64,000 nucleotides of DNA from Sordaria brevicollis. Lineage: Eukaryota > Ascomycota > Sordariomycetes > Sordariales > Sordariaceae. Of this stretch, positions 36,961-49,329 are shown piece after piece; the first letter of the stretch is position 1; each line of letters begins with the position of its first letter. The translations under genes and the position numbers were made by a program. A model generated the notes under the pieces. That model was not told where the DNA came from and did no database searches. It was given only the letters and a program-made list of their open reading frames with translations. The stretch covers positions 2,356,001 through 2,420,000 of the forward strand of contig JAUTDP010000001.1 of assembly GCA_033439795.1 (NCBI GenBank), in the 5' to 3' direction.

Positions 36961-38020
36961 GAGGAAGCCCGTAAAATATAAATTATTATTTGAAATATTA
37001 TACGCTTTGGAACGGTTCTCCCTCCTCTATAATTGTAAATTACTTTATTAGAATAATTAATTAATTACTACTCCGGATATATTTAGAAATTAAATTCTTA
37101 TTTAATGTAGTGGCGCTAATTTAATAAAAGCGCCTTTACGAATATATATACTAAACCGCTCTTATAATATTAATTATTATATTATAATATTAATATTTAT
37201 AGCCTAGCGAATTCTAAATGAAGCCTTGGGCTAGGTTGCGGTATAATAATTTAGTTCAATTTATAGATAATAAACCGCCCCTTAGTAATAATTCTTATAG
37301 CGCTACGATGTGATATGTAAGAGGAAATAAGGATTCCTGCCGATAAGAATGTAGTGACGATACTTTTCGAATTTGGAAGGTTAAATGTAGCCGGGCTAAT
37401 ATAGACCTATTCTTTCGGACGTACTTAAATCATTTAGATAAGGTAGTAGGATATTTATTGTTAAATTTATATCCTAAATTGTATTGACGCTAATGTAATT
37501 TATTTAATTGATTTTATATTTCTCCCGATAGTATAATTATTTAATATTTGCGAACGTTTGTATAATAATTATTATAAATAATAGTATTATTACGGTATAA
37601 ATAACCGATAGGGTCTTTTAAATGCTAATTTACTCTAGTTAAAGACGTTTATATTCTTAATACGAAGCCGTCGGCGGAGGTAGAGTAATTAGTCCGAAGG
37701 AGGGGGAAAAAGTTTGGCTAAGTCCGTTAAGCCAGCGGGATAACCGGGAAATTTATAGATATTTGCCTTTTCTTATATCTCTTTTTTTATTCTATAGGTC
37801 CTATTATTAATTAGCGGTTCGCTTATTGGGTAATTAGATTAGAAGTATTGGGCCGCGTTTACGCTGTAGGTAATATATAATATTTACTAGTAATAAACTT
37901 TAGTTTGCCCTTAGATTAATAATTTTGGTAAATAATTAGGGTATTACTCTTATTTTAATATATTAGATTTACCGATACGGTACGTCTTATACCCTACGGG
38001 AGGCGGAAATAGACGTTAAA

Positions 38021-38053
<33 letters not shown>

Positions 38054-38243
38054 GATATTGTTAAACTTAAAAAAGAAACGCTGTAAGTATTTTATAAACT
38101 ATTTAAATAATACTTTTACCCTTCTATTCTTTCCGCCGAATTAAAGCTAAGTAAATTATTAAGGACGGACTCTATATCTTTATAATTGCTTTATACCCTT
38201 CCTTGCAATATTAGCGATCGCGGTAGGTTACCGTCTTTGTAAC
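36961..38243. other. Inverted-repeat spacer, first part: no recognised gene
   Basis: AT-rich DNA with moderate RIP. It contains an (AAT)n microsatellite followed by poly-A at about 38018-38052. No frame longer than a few dozen codons looks coding. Confidence 0.5.
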
Positions 38244-38431
38244 TTGGTATTCGAATTTTACTTTCTTCCTTTGCCTTTAACCCTTTATTTTCTTATAAAT
38301 ATTTATTTCCTCCCTCTTCCTCTTTCTAATTTTGTTTACCTCTTGTTCCTTACTTTTATTTTCTTTAACTTGCTCTTTCTTTCTTTTATCTTCCTTTATT
38401 TGTTATTATATATACCGCCGGAGACCCGGAG
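38244..38431 (+). promoter_or_regulatory. CT-rich leader upstream of the small membrane ORFs (probable promoter/5' UTR)
   Basis: A 180-bp pyrimidine-rich tract (TTCCTCCCTCTTCCTCTTTC and similar) ends just before ATG 38432. CT-rich tracts upstream of start codons are common in filamentous ascomycetes. The last ~80 bp resemble 63860-63960. Confidence 0.4.
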
Positions 38432-38668
38432 ATGGCTATATTTGCAAAGGTTTGTATAATAGTACTGGCCGTACCGCTTTGGCTGAACTTATATTTATAA
38501 CTTAAAGTGGGGTCCGTCTTTAGTTCTAGGAATATAGTAGACCCAATAGTTAAATATACGGCGATAGCGGGCTTAATTATAACGCTTTTACCCTTGTTCC
38601 TCCTATTAGTATAAAAAGACCGAGAATTCGGAGGATATATCGGGCTTTAAAGGGATATCGCGGGATGA
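38432..38668 (+). pseudogene. Small membrane-protein ORF 1 (unknown; three RIP-type stops)
   Basis: ATG at 38432 opens a 78-codon frame to TGA (38666-38668). Three internal TAA codons (38498, 38612, 38648) sit where CAA would give Gln. Two hydrophobic segments are visible: residues 6-22 (KVCIIVLAVPLWLNLYL) and 42-60 (a run rich in Ile, Leu and Val after YTAIAG). A charged KDREF follows. The stop overlaps the next ATG (ATGA). The codons keep more C and G than the surroundings, so RIP was light. I do not recognise the family. ORF 1 and ORF 2 could be one four-helix protein joined by an intron or separated by a frameshift. Confidence 0.45.
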
Positions 38669-38874
38669 GACCTATGGTAGAAAAAAAAATTATTAGTAAT
38701 AGTGCGAATAGAATTGAAGAACTAAGAACGGTCTATATTAACCCGGAGAAAGAGATACTGTTCTATATTTGTATTTTTACAGTTTGTATAGGGTTGAGTT
38801 TGGCCCAAATTGCTATTGTATTCGATCTTTCGTTTGCGGCAATACTAGTATTAATAGTTGTTAGTTTCAATTAA
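38665..38874 (+). CDS. Small membrane-protein ORF 2 (69 aa, unknown)
   Basis: An open frame of 69 codons starts with ATG 38665, overlapping the TGA of ORF 1 by four bases. Residues 1-31 are polar (KKIISNSANRIEELRTVYIN). Two hydrophobic segments follow, residues 31-54 (ILFYICIFTVCIGLSLAQIA...) and 57-67 (rich in Ala, Ile, Leu and Val). It has no internal stop, in contrast to almost all frames nearby. It may be the second exon or frame of the same gene as ORF 1. The protein is too short for a transporter; a two-helix membrane fragment is the only safe description. Confidence 0.4.
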   Translation: MRPMVEKKIISNSANRIEELRTVYINPEKEILFYICIFTVCIGLSLAQIAIVFDLSFAAILVLIVVSFN

Positions 38875-39914
38875 GAAGTGAAATTAGTAAAGTTATTAAT
38901 TAAAGATAACTTATAGTAATAATAACCCTCGTTTTCTTCCAAGACCGAAATTTTATATTTATTATTAACGAGGACCTTTAGCTAATTATAATAAGGGTTT
39001 TAATATTAAATATAATAAATACCGAGTATATTATTCTTTAAGAATATAAATATAATTAGAGTAAGTAGAGTAATAGTCCGAAGAAGAATAATTATTACGT
39101 TGTTTAGTAGAATACGGACCGCTATAGTAAATAAATTTGTTTGATTAGGTAATTTACGAACGAAGGGTTTAGACGTATAAGAATGCGAAAAAGCGAAAGA
39201 ATACTGTAATATAGACGGAAAGCGATTAAAGATTAATCGATTGTATTGAAGATTATTCGGCTTTTATAAAGGGGTAATAATTTATAAATTTTAATAGTTA
39301 AAGAGAAAAGCGGATGATGAAAAAAGAGAAGAGGTTTTGTAAGAGACGTTATATTATTTATAATTTGGTCTTATTTAATTTATTTTATAGTTTAATAATA
39401 AAATAAATTAATAAGCCCTCTTGCCCCCTTATCCGGATTATTTAAATTATTAATATTAAAATAATTGGCCGGCCCTTACCTCGTTACTAAAGGTTAATAA
39501 TAAAAATTGCTAGAAAATTTATATTATATTAATATAGTAGACCGGTAACTATTCTATTAAAGAAATAACCCTTATTGTTAATATTCTAGTTGCTACAGTT
39601 AGAGTGGACATTTTGTATTCTAGTACCGTATTTGCGGAAGACGGACGGTTAGTAATACGGTAGGGGTAGCTTTAGTTCTTATAATAAAGGTACGGACGAT
39701 TGATTTGACGGTATTAAAGGTATAGACGGTTTATAATCTTTATTATAAGCGGAAATATTTGAGGCTCGAAAGTGCTTTTTCAATTTGTTTGCTTTATTTT
39801 ATTTCCTTCTTTGCTAAAGGTGCTTTGAGGTTCCTTTACGCTTGAGTTTGTTTTTGATAGACAAATGGTAGGTATTTATAGAAGTAGTCCTCTTATTTCT
39901 TCTTATTTTTTCTT
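38875..39914. other. Inverted-repeat spacer, second part: no recognised gene
   Basis: Moderately AT-rich DNA with scattered TG/CA, no frame of note on either strand. Confidence 0.5.
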
Positions 39915-41870
39915 ATTTCTTCTTACCTCTTCCTACCTCTTATACCGCTTTATCTTATTTAATTAGGTTTTATTATTCCCTTTTACGGTCTAATAAATTT
40001 AGGGAGTACTTGTAGGTAAAGGCGGCTAGCGGGACTGGCGAATTGAGTAAATTACGTAGAGCGATTAGCAAGTTTATTATATAAGTAATACGTAGCCGAT
40101 TGAAGGATAGTTTATACCTTATTGCGTAGATTATATTGAGCCTAATTCCCGCGTTTAAATAAAACCTAATTGAATAAAAAAAAGCGGTAATAAGTATCGT
40201 TCCTGCTTTATTTTCTATTATTCGTTCTTATAGCCTTAATTATATTAATATTATATCAATTCTATAAACCAATTAATCCGCCCCGTTTTAGGAACCGTTC
40301 GAATTTCTAAGAAATTAATAACCAAAAATTTAAATCTAAGACTAATCTCTCTTCTCGCTATCAAACTTTATATATAAAGTCCTATTTAAAATTATATACA
40401 ATTATATTGAGGTAAGCCTCATCCTTTTTTAATTTATTGGTTTATAACGATTAAAATTAATATATCGATAAAAAGAATATATTTATAGGTACTATCGCTA
40501 AATAGTATCCGAATAGTATTATAAATATATTAATACTTATAAAAAGTATTTACCGAATATAATTTACTTTAAAAATAAATAAGTTTCTTATACAAAATAT
40601 TAAAGGCGTAACTTAAATTTAATATTTATTTTCTAAAGATATTAAATATAGGAATTATAAAAGTAAAGAAAGGGAATTAATCTTATAGGAATATATAATT
40701 TAATGTAATAATTTAATATAATAAGAGGTCGTTATATTAAATAATTAATACCGAACAATTATCGAACTTTTATTTTCTATTCTTTTTAGGGACGGCTATT
40801 TTCCTTCATCGTTATTATACCCCTTTTTATTTAATATTTACTTTTGTACTTAATTTTAATCTTTTTCGTTTATTATTTATTAGGGAGCTTTTTCGGAATT
40901 ACCTTATTTTTATTTTCTTTATATATAGATTGGTTATTAAATTTCTTCTAATTATTTTTTATTTGGTATTTATATTTAAATTATAATAGGAAGGTAAAAA
41001 GAGGACCGTTTCTATTTTTCGTAGGATATAATAATTAAGCCGGGATTAACCTAATTAAAACTTTCGATTTCGAATAATTCGAATTATACGTTAATATATA
41101 AGCGCTTAACGTTATATAAGTAAACCTAAAGTTTAGAATTGAAATTTTTACTCGCATATATTAGATACTAATTAAAATTATTCACAATTACAATTCCCTA
41201 ATATATATATATACGCTTTATATTTACGCAAATTTAACTTCCCTTCCCCCTTTAGTTATATTCCCCTATTATTAATCCTCAAAGATTTAATTATATAATA
41301 CGAAATTTACCTATAGTATTTTAACCGTTTTTAGGGGGTTTTAAAAAACCGGGGTCTTCGTTCGTTTACTACGTCGAATTAGCGGGTATAATAGGGTCTT
41401 ACGAACTTCGATAGGACTAGGGCCAGAACGGGAGTAGGAAACCTAAGTGGGACTAGACTTATTATTTTTAAGCTTATTTCCTACTTGTAAACGTAGGTTA
41501 TAGCTCCGGGTTACTATAAATACTTTACTAGCTTTTATACACCGTTTTTACTCCCGGTACGGAATAAGTGGGTAATAATATTAATAAGTATTAACGTATA
41601 GGGTAAGGTTACTATTAAGAATATTACCTAATTAGAATTCATCTTCGAAATACGTATTAAATTATAATATATCCACTATTTCTATCCTAGCTCCTAAGGA
41701 GAAAGAGTCCCATCCGTTATAGAATCCCAAAGGGCCTCGATAATAAGTAAATAAAATCTACCAGCCTAAATTAATTTACGTATCGATTAGCTATACCCGA
41801 TATAAGGCCCCGACTGCTATTAATCTATACTTATTTTATCTCTTTCATATATATATATATCCATACATAT
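39915..41870 (-). repeat. Right arm of the large inverted repeat
   Basis: Reverse complement of 35108-36960, separated from it by a 2.95-kb spacer. The outer end stops at about 41870, shortly before the AZF1-like gene, so this arm probably includes the upstream region of that gene. Outside it, the flanking sequences of the two arms no longer match. Confidence 0.85.
39944..40190. mobile_element. MITE-like unit, right arm copy
   Basis: CCGCTTTATCTTATTTAATT at 39945 pairs with the inverted AAACCTAATTGAATAAAAAA from 40161. About 40 bp longer than the left-arm copy (36738-36943). Confidence 0.6.
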
Positions 41871-41939
41871 ACGACCCAAAGTATTAATATATTTATCTTA
41901 TCCCCCCAGATTTAATACCCACTTATCCGTCCCAGGAAT

Positions 41940-43612
41940 TCGGGCCTCACTAAGTTTAATAATATAATAATCAAATTAACCTTAATTTATAATATTGCTT
42001 TACCTACTTTAATTTATTTTATTTAACCGTCTTTTATTTTCGCCCTTCCTTATACAATTACCTATCGATAAATATCTTACCGATAGAATAATATTTATAG
42101 TTTAACTATCGGCCCCCGCGGGCTAAAAATATTAACCCTAATACTACCCTAATGACGATTATATTATAATAGATACCGATATTATACTTTATAACGCACG
42201 GCCTATAATTATAATACCGATATAATAACGGCCTTCCTTAATTTACTACTATATATTAATGATATTTATAAGTACCGCTCCTATTAATAGTATTAATACG
42301 CTAATTTATTACTAATTATCCGTATTTTATAGCGGGGGATATCCGGCTTACCCGTTATTTACGCCTACTATTATAAACTCTCCGTATAAATATCAATATT
42401 ATTCGAAACGAATACTATTATATATAATTACGCCTAAATTCGAGGATATTAAAGGATTGTATTATATTAGGGATACGAAGCGGTATAGTAAAGAAAGTAA
42501 GAATTTATCGGAGTATAATAATTCTCAAACTTCTATAGCGGAAACGGCTATTTCGAACTATTTGACCTATTCGCGAATTATTACCTTTAATACCCTAATT
42601 AACGGAACGCTTCAAATTAAATTTATTACTACGGTAAATAAATTTATAAAGGTCATTTAATTTAAAATAAAGGATACGGACGCCGAATAGAACGGCGATA
42701 ATAAGGATATTAAAATTGAATAAGTATAACGGACCTTGTTTTCGAAACCGAATAAATTTAATACTTTCTTTTAATAATTATCTTCTAATTATTAAATAAG
42801 AGTATAGTAACCGGCTAATAAGTATAAGCGTAAGCGATATAAGTGCTTAATCGAGGGCTATAATAAGAAATTCTTCTAAAAGACGTATTACGTTACCTAT
42901 ATTCGATTTTATATTAGAAATAGACTTTATATTTGCCCTATTCCCGGTTATAGTAAAAGGTTTATACAAATTAGTAATTTTAAAGTAAGTCTTAACCCTA
43001 TTATAATTAGAGTATTAATAAAATTTAATAAAATTCTTAGATATATAAACGTTGTTATACTAGAGAAAGACCCTACCGCTACGAAATATATAATAAGGGT
43101 TTTATATAATATAAAAATATTAAAAGATATATAAAGATATGTTTTAGTATAAAGGTATTCCTTTATAAATTCGAAAATTACTATAAGTAATTTACGTAGC
43201 GGGGAAATTTCAGGGTAAGAAATATATAATTATTATATTTTTATTAAAGTATAAAATTAATTCGGTTTATTCGCAATATTATTAAAATAAATTCTATAAC
43301 GAAATTATTAAGGTTCTCACTGCCAAATTCGATACTATTAAAGATTAATTAATTATAACAAAGGAAAATATAAATATTTTTAAGGATTTTATTAAAGTTT
43401 ATAAAAATAGTAATAAAGGTATTAAAGGGCGGGGAAAATATTATAAAGTGAAGTCGGTACCTCTAAATTTACTTACTAGCCCGACCGGATATTTGCCGCT
43501 TCCTAATATCATAACTTTCTAGTACCCTTTTTCTTCGGCTCCCGGACTTTTGTAACTTCTTTATACTCTTTATCCGTTCCACCCTCCGTTCTATTACTAA
43601 GGACCTAACTAC
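41940..43612 (+). pseudogene. azf1: AZF1-like C2H2 zinc-finger transcription factor, 5' part (RIP-inactivated, split by element C2)
   Basis: The exon 1 frame is readable from about 42061 (start uncertain, possibly near 41940) with only TAA/TAG stops; 42457-42657 is fully open. Its low-complexity Tyr/Ser/Thr/Pro N-terminus is followed by FITTVNKFIKVI-(Q). Finger 1 (about 42841-42912) reads KCLIEG-Y-NKKFF; finger 2 (42934-43058) YICPIPG-Y-SKRFIQISNFK, completed after an intron; finger 3 RYEI-Y-NKGF (43077 on); finger 4 KFEN-Y...RGNF then NKFY. Cys and His ligands are changed to Tyr. Exon 3 has VLTAKF-x-TIKD and an intact YKNSNKGIKGRGK (about 43405-43440), a hallmark of the Azf1 family. Introns: 42985-43040 (GTAAGT...TTAG) and about 43215-43276. 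The gene continues at 59018. Confidence 0.85.
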
Positions 43613-43898
43613 TGTAAGGGGCACAGCACAGTTGGCACAGGTGCTGGGTCTTAACGAATCGATAAGGTTCTACGAAGGGGAAAAGGGAGGAAGGGACTTA
43701 ACGAATCGATAAGGTTCTACGAAGGGGAAAAGGGAGGAAGGGAGGCGCCCTCTAGGCGGCACTAGTCAGCTGTCCTTTTGAGGACCGGGCACGGGCCACT
43801 CCGCTTGCCGTGGCGGCAAGGACCGCGATTAGCGGCCCGACTGGCGGTACGATTGGCAGTGCCAGTTAGACTTAGCCACGGGCATTAGCCCTATAATA
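43613..43898 (-). repeat. Element C2 left LTR (3' LTR) with 47-bp internal duplication
   Basis: The outer 60 bp (GGGGCACAGCACAGTTGGCACAGG...) is free of RIP. The 47-bp unit CTTAACGAATCGATAAGG...GGAAGGG occurs twice in tandem (about 43650-43743); the other three C-family LTRs have it once. Confidence 0.95.
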
Positions 43899-44188
43899 TT
43901 AGCCCCCCCTTCTCCCAATTAAACGCACTATATATAAGCAAATATATAGTTACGTAGACCCTAAATATTAAACGACGAACCGCTAACGCGTACCCTCAAT
44001 ATATACCCCGCGCTTTTCCTTTTTTTTCTCTCCCTCTCCTCTTTCTTCCTTCAATTTATCGAATAATTAAGACCGTAAATATTAAATAGCGTATACTCCT
44101 ACCAGCGTATATTAAACGTATTTTTAATACTTCTATTATTTTTATTATTATTATTATCCTTCTTATTAATCCTTTTATAAACGTATTA

Positions 44189-45178
44189 ATTAATTATTAA
44201 TTAATTGCTATTAAAATAAATACCCCCATTACTATTATTTAATTCGAATTCTTCTATAAATTCCTAACCCTATAGGAAATTATTATTAATTCGTTTACCC
44301 CGTTACCTATTTTTATTCCCGCTTTTCATTATAGTAAGGGCGTTATTAAAATTATTATTCTTAAATTTATTACCCCGCCGAAACCCCGTTAAATTCGGTC
44401 TAATATTATTACCGCCGGTATAGCCGGTAAATTCATTCCCGACGATATTTGCAAATATATTCTATTTAAGGCCGAATTTAAAATTTTTAATATAAAAATT
44501 ACTTAATTAATAAGTATAATTATATTATATTTAATAAAAATTCCTTTATTTCCGTATATTTACTTTATTAATACGTCCGTAAAAGTTACGAACTTATTTT
44601 TATTTAAATTTAATCCGCTTTTAAAATTTAATATACCGAAGGGTATATATTTAAAAATTCCTATAATAATTACTTTACTACGTTTAAAATTTTATTAGGA
44701 TTTTAAATCTTAAAGAAGTAAAACTTTATTTTTATATAAATTTTTATTCCTCTTTTCTTTTGCTAACGGTTTTTTAAATTATTAATATTATTGAACGGTT
44801 TTATTAATCGGGTTATTATTAAAGCGCTTTCCGCGGAGTTTTTTTCCTTTATTAAAATTACCAATAATTCGGTTAATATTACGGAGATTTAGGCTTTTAA
44901 AAAGCAAATTTGTAAATTCGAAAGTCTTAGGGAATAATTATTTAATTTAATAATTAATATAGAGAAAGTAAAGTAGGTAGGTAGCCGATACGTAGAATTT
45001 AACCGCCTAATTAAAAATTATAATACTTATATTACTATTAACGTTAATATTACTACCGCCGATATTATTACCGCCGCTACCGCCGCCGTTATTACCGCTA
45101 TTATTAAAGAAGCCGTTACTACGTAACTTCCATCGGCGAAAAAAAGAAAAAAAAAAAAGGAGATTAAAAGAAATAATA
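44189..45178 (+). pseudogene. Antisense accessory ORF of element C2
   Basis: This is the counterpart of 27541-28530 in C1, offset by 16648 bp. The readable parts agree (FITPPKPR-x-IRSNI, FIPDDICKYILFKAEF), and the tail is again Pro/Thr/Ala-rich and then Lys-rich near 45140-45178. RIP changed different sites in the two copies, so together they allow a better reconstruction of the frame than either alone. Function unknown. Confidence 0.55.
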
Positions 45179-45499
45179 AGAAGTAATATAATAAATTTGA
45201 GAAAAAAAAAATATAACGTTTCCCTTTAAGTATATACCCTAAATATAATATCCGCCTTTTATTTTCTTTGTTTTTTTACTATTATTAGGCTTTCGCGCCC
45301 GGAGAATTACTATTCTACGTTTCCTATTTTTTACCGCCGCGCCTGTAAACCCTTAAACGTTTATAATTTTACTAATATTTATATATTTAATTATAAAGGA
45401 AAAGAAGAAAAGACTATTATCGAAGAATTCATATCGGAAGTAATAAAAGATGATTTAATAAAAAATATTTAAATTAAATTAATTATTAATTTCGCTAAG

Positions 45500-48400
45500 G
45501 CTTTACCCTAATTAATTTATTATTTATTTTAATTTATATTTAAAAATCCTTTATTCCGCTCGTAATATATTTTACCCTATTTATAGCCTTTTATAAGAAT
45601 TTTTTAATATACCGGTCGGCTAAACCGTTATTATCTATTATTAAACTATATTAAACTTTAAATTCGTTTAAAACGATAATATTTTTAAAATTTTCCAAGG
45701 GCTCTTATATTAAATTATAATGTCCCTTTTATTTAATTAAAATTTCTTTTATTAAGCCTCTTCTCTTCTTAGCAGTATTAATATAAAGAATTTCTTTTAT
45801 TTAATATTCCAATTCTCCTTTAATTTCAATAATTAAGGGTTATTCGTCGATAAATTTCTATTTAAGGAGAGGGTTATAAATATTTTTACGTAAGAGATTA
45901 ATATAAAAAACGTTATAAATAGTATGGAAAAGTCCGGATAATTCGACTATATAGGGAAATAATATTTTTAAAATAGTATATTTCGCGTAAAGTTAATTAA
46001 ATTTCTTTTTTAAGTAATTAATAGTATAATTCTTAAAATTAAATTAAATTTTATCCTTAATTACGAAGCGTTCTATAGGTTATTAATTATAATTAACGAG
46101 TTTTTTTTACTTTTAAATAATAACCGTTATAATAATTTAATATAAATCCGTAATTTATTATAGCTTTTTAACGAATTCTTAAGCCTATTTCTTAGAAGAT
46201 AGGAATAAAGGTTAACGATCGGAAGGGTCTTCGATTATAGAGACCGGGAATTCGGGGTCGAATTTATAAATAACGAAGAATAGAAATATATTTATTAAAG
46301 TATTAATCCGATTATTAATAACTAATTACGCTATAGGGTACTATTTATTCTAATTATTTTGAATATAATTAATAATTATATATAAATAGGTATAAATTTC
46401 CTAATTTATACACTTTAAGCCTTTATCGGTCTAAGGGTAATAAATAATATTAAATAAAGGTTTAATACCTAAGAATTTATATAATTTGGCCTAAAAGCGG
46501 CTAATTTAATTAAAATTACGATTATTAACAATAAATTTTAAAAAATTGTAATAGCGAACGAAATATTAGAAGAAACGCTCGGTATAAAATACGGCTTCTA
46601 TAGAGGGTATAGGCTCGAAGAATACAATTTTACTAAATTTATTTTTTATAACCTAAAAATAAATATTGCCGTTAAACTTTAGGAAATTAATAATAAAATT
46701 TATTTATATATCCTTATTAAACTATTCTAGGATTGGTAATAAATATAGGAAGCCTTTCTTCTATTCCCTCTAAACCTTCGTAGAACCGTGGGTATAATAA
46801 TTATAGAGGAATTGCCGGACGTAAAAGTTAAAAAGAGGCTAATAGAAATACTAAGAGAATATTATAATAATACCTTCTCTATTAAAATATTCCAATATAT
46901 ATAAATTATAAATAATTTAAATTAGAATAGTACAAAGGATATTAAAACGTTAATTAATATCCAATAATATAATTAACTTAAATTCGGTATGTATAAGGGC
47001 TCTTAATACTTAAAAATAATTTTAATAACGAAGGCGGCCGAGGGAATTAATAGAATAATTTATAATTTAAATCTTAAATTTTGAAAATAAGTCGAAATAG
47101 CAATCATTATAAAAGACGGCTTCTTTTATTTATTAGTATAAAAAATCGTAAAGTTCCGTTTATAAAATTATTATAAATCTAAATTTTTAAATATATTTAT
47201 ACCCTCCCTCCTTAAATAAATTACCCGGGCCGCCGAAATACAAAGCGGAATATAAATTTTAAAAGCGGAATCCGGTATTATTTAAATATCCCGCGCTTTA
47301 CGGTCCTAATTTATAAATATATTTTAATTTCGTCGAAAAAAGGCATTAAGGATTATTTTATTTTTACCGAGTTTATATTCAATTTAGAAATTAAACCGGG
47401 AGAGATATTCCGCCTACCGCGTTTACCGTTCCGAAAATCTCTTTAATTTTATAAAATATTTAAGGTTCTAATAATCCGTTAAAATAATAAATAATTTATA
47501 ATTTTATAATTCTATTAATTATTACTTTAAATAATTAATAATAACAAATATCTCTTTATTGTAAATAGGGTAATTCTATTCGATAAAGTTAAATTTTTAG
47601 GAATAAAAACCTACAATTTTACGAATTATATTTTTACTATTCTCATCCACCTTTTAGGAAATAACTTTACTTAAAATAAATTTATTATAATCCGTTTCTA
47701 AAAATATTTTTTTATTTAAATCGAATTCTATTAAAATTGTAATTTTCGTAAATAAAATCTTTAAAAATTAAAAAGCCCTTTCGTACTCTTTAATCTATTT
47801 AAAGGTAACCTTTATACTAATTAATTTTAATAAAGGGATAACTACTTTTAAAAATTAAAGAATAAATATATAATAATAATTAATAAAGCTTAGGAAATTC
47901 TATATACCCTTCTAAGAAATAGGGGGAAGCCAATCTAAAATTGCCTTAACCTTTTCGGAATTAACCTATACGCTAATACTAATATAAATAATAAAATTTA
48001 AATATTTAACCTTTTTTATATTAAATTCGTATTTATTTAAATTTAAATAGAGGCCGGCTTTTAATAATTTAATAAGGATTAAACGTACTTTTTATTTATA
48101 ATCTTCTAAAGATTTAAAGGAGTAAATAAATACGTTATTTATATAGGTAATATAGAACGAATCTAAATAATCGCGGAGGATATAATTAATATACTATTAA
48201 AATATAATCTGTACGTTATTTAACCTAAATAATATAAGTAATTATTCGAATAATCTATACCGTATTCGAAATATTATTTTCCCTTCCTCTCCTACTATTA
48301 TACGAATTTTATAAAAAGCTTATATAATATCTACTTTAATATATTATTTTATTCTTTTTAAAGTACGGAACTTATTTTTAATTAATAATAATAAATAATA

Positions 48401-49031
48401 ATCCGCTTTTATAATAGCGTTAAATATATAATGATTATATCAAAAATGGAATCCGCCTCCGGATTTACGTATAAATAAAATTAGGGCCTCCGCTTCTAAA
48501 TTATTAATTCGAATAAACCCTTTATTTAATAAATCCTTTAATATGTTTTTAAAAATTAAAAATTCTTCTTTCGTTATATTATAAAATAATTTAAATAAAA
48601 TAAGGAATTCCTTACCGTCTTTATCCCTTTTAATTACAATTTTGTAATTTATACCGGAATAATAAGGGTTGAATTTATTAGCGTTTTCTTTTATTTAAAG
48701 TGGTATTAAATTATAGTATTTTTTAAGGATTTTCGCCTTTAATTTTATTTCGGTATATACTTTTTTTTAATTTTAACGCCTTTTCGACGTCTTTTAAACT
48801 AATTACGAAAATAGCTTCTTTAATTATTTAATTACCGAGATCCTTTCTTAACCTACGAATATAATTTATAAAGGTAATAATTAAAATATATATAATAGAT
48901 TTTAAATCGGCGATAAATAATATATTAAGCACTTATTCTCCGCTAATATAAGGAATTTAATAATTAATAACGCTTATAAATAAGCGTATTTCGTAAGGGA
49001 CGGAATATATATATATAATTTTAAATTAAAC
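45500..49031 (-). pseudogene. Element C2 pol, 3' part: RT, RNase H, integrase
   Basis: Aligns with C1 at a constant offset of about 16.65 kb. Integrase C-terminal motif (KLFKLS-type, NVFHINLL equivalent) near 45.9 kb, integrase core about 46.1-46.8 kb, RNase H about 47.3-47.7 kb, RT with the YxDD equivalent near 48.15 kb. The frame stops at the TAAAC duplication of element D (49027-49031) and resumes at 56959. Confidence 0.8.
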
Positions 49032-49317
49032 TGTAAGGGTATCGCTAGGAAGGCCTAGGGGGACCCGTACAACCAGGGCATAGTAGCCCAAAACGACGGA
49101 TAAAATAGCGGATAAAATAAGGATAATAGGATATAATATAAAAAAAAGGATTTCGAAGTCCGGACGCCGACCGTTCTAGACTTATAAGGAAGCGTATAAA
49201 TATAAAAGAAGATAATTCCTAGCCAAAAACTTATATTTAACTAAACTAAAATCTTTTTCCTAAAATAAACTTACTTTATACAACTTACTCTTACCCTCTC
49301 GTATTTATAATTTTATA
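49032..49317 (+). repeat. Element D left LTR (5' LTR)
   Basis: Pairs with 56673-56958. The outer 70 bp (GGAAGGCCTAGGGGGACCCG, ACCAGGGCATAGTAGCCC) is unmutated; the inner end is mutated (GTATTTATAATTTTATA). A TATAAATATAAAAG box lies at about 49195-49208. Confidence 0.95.
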
Positions 49318-49329
49318 ATTTTTTAGCCT

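Noticed and set aside
38018..38052. (AAT)n run as a possible CRISPR or centromeric repeat
   Set aside because: A simple trinucleotide microsatellite with a poly-A tail; no spacer-repeat structure.
38244..38431. Leu/Phe-rich frame covering the CT-rich tract (38244-38459)
   Set aside because: A pyrimidine-rich leader always translates as Leu/Phe/Pro/Ser; it is out of frame with the ORF from 38432.
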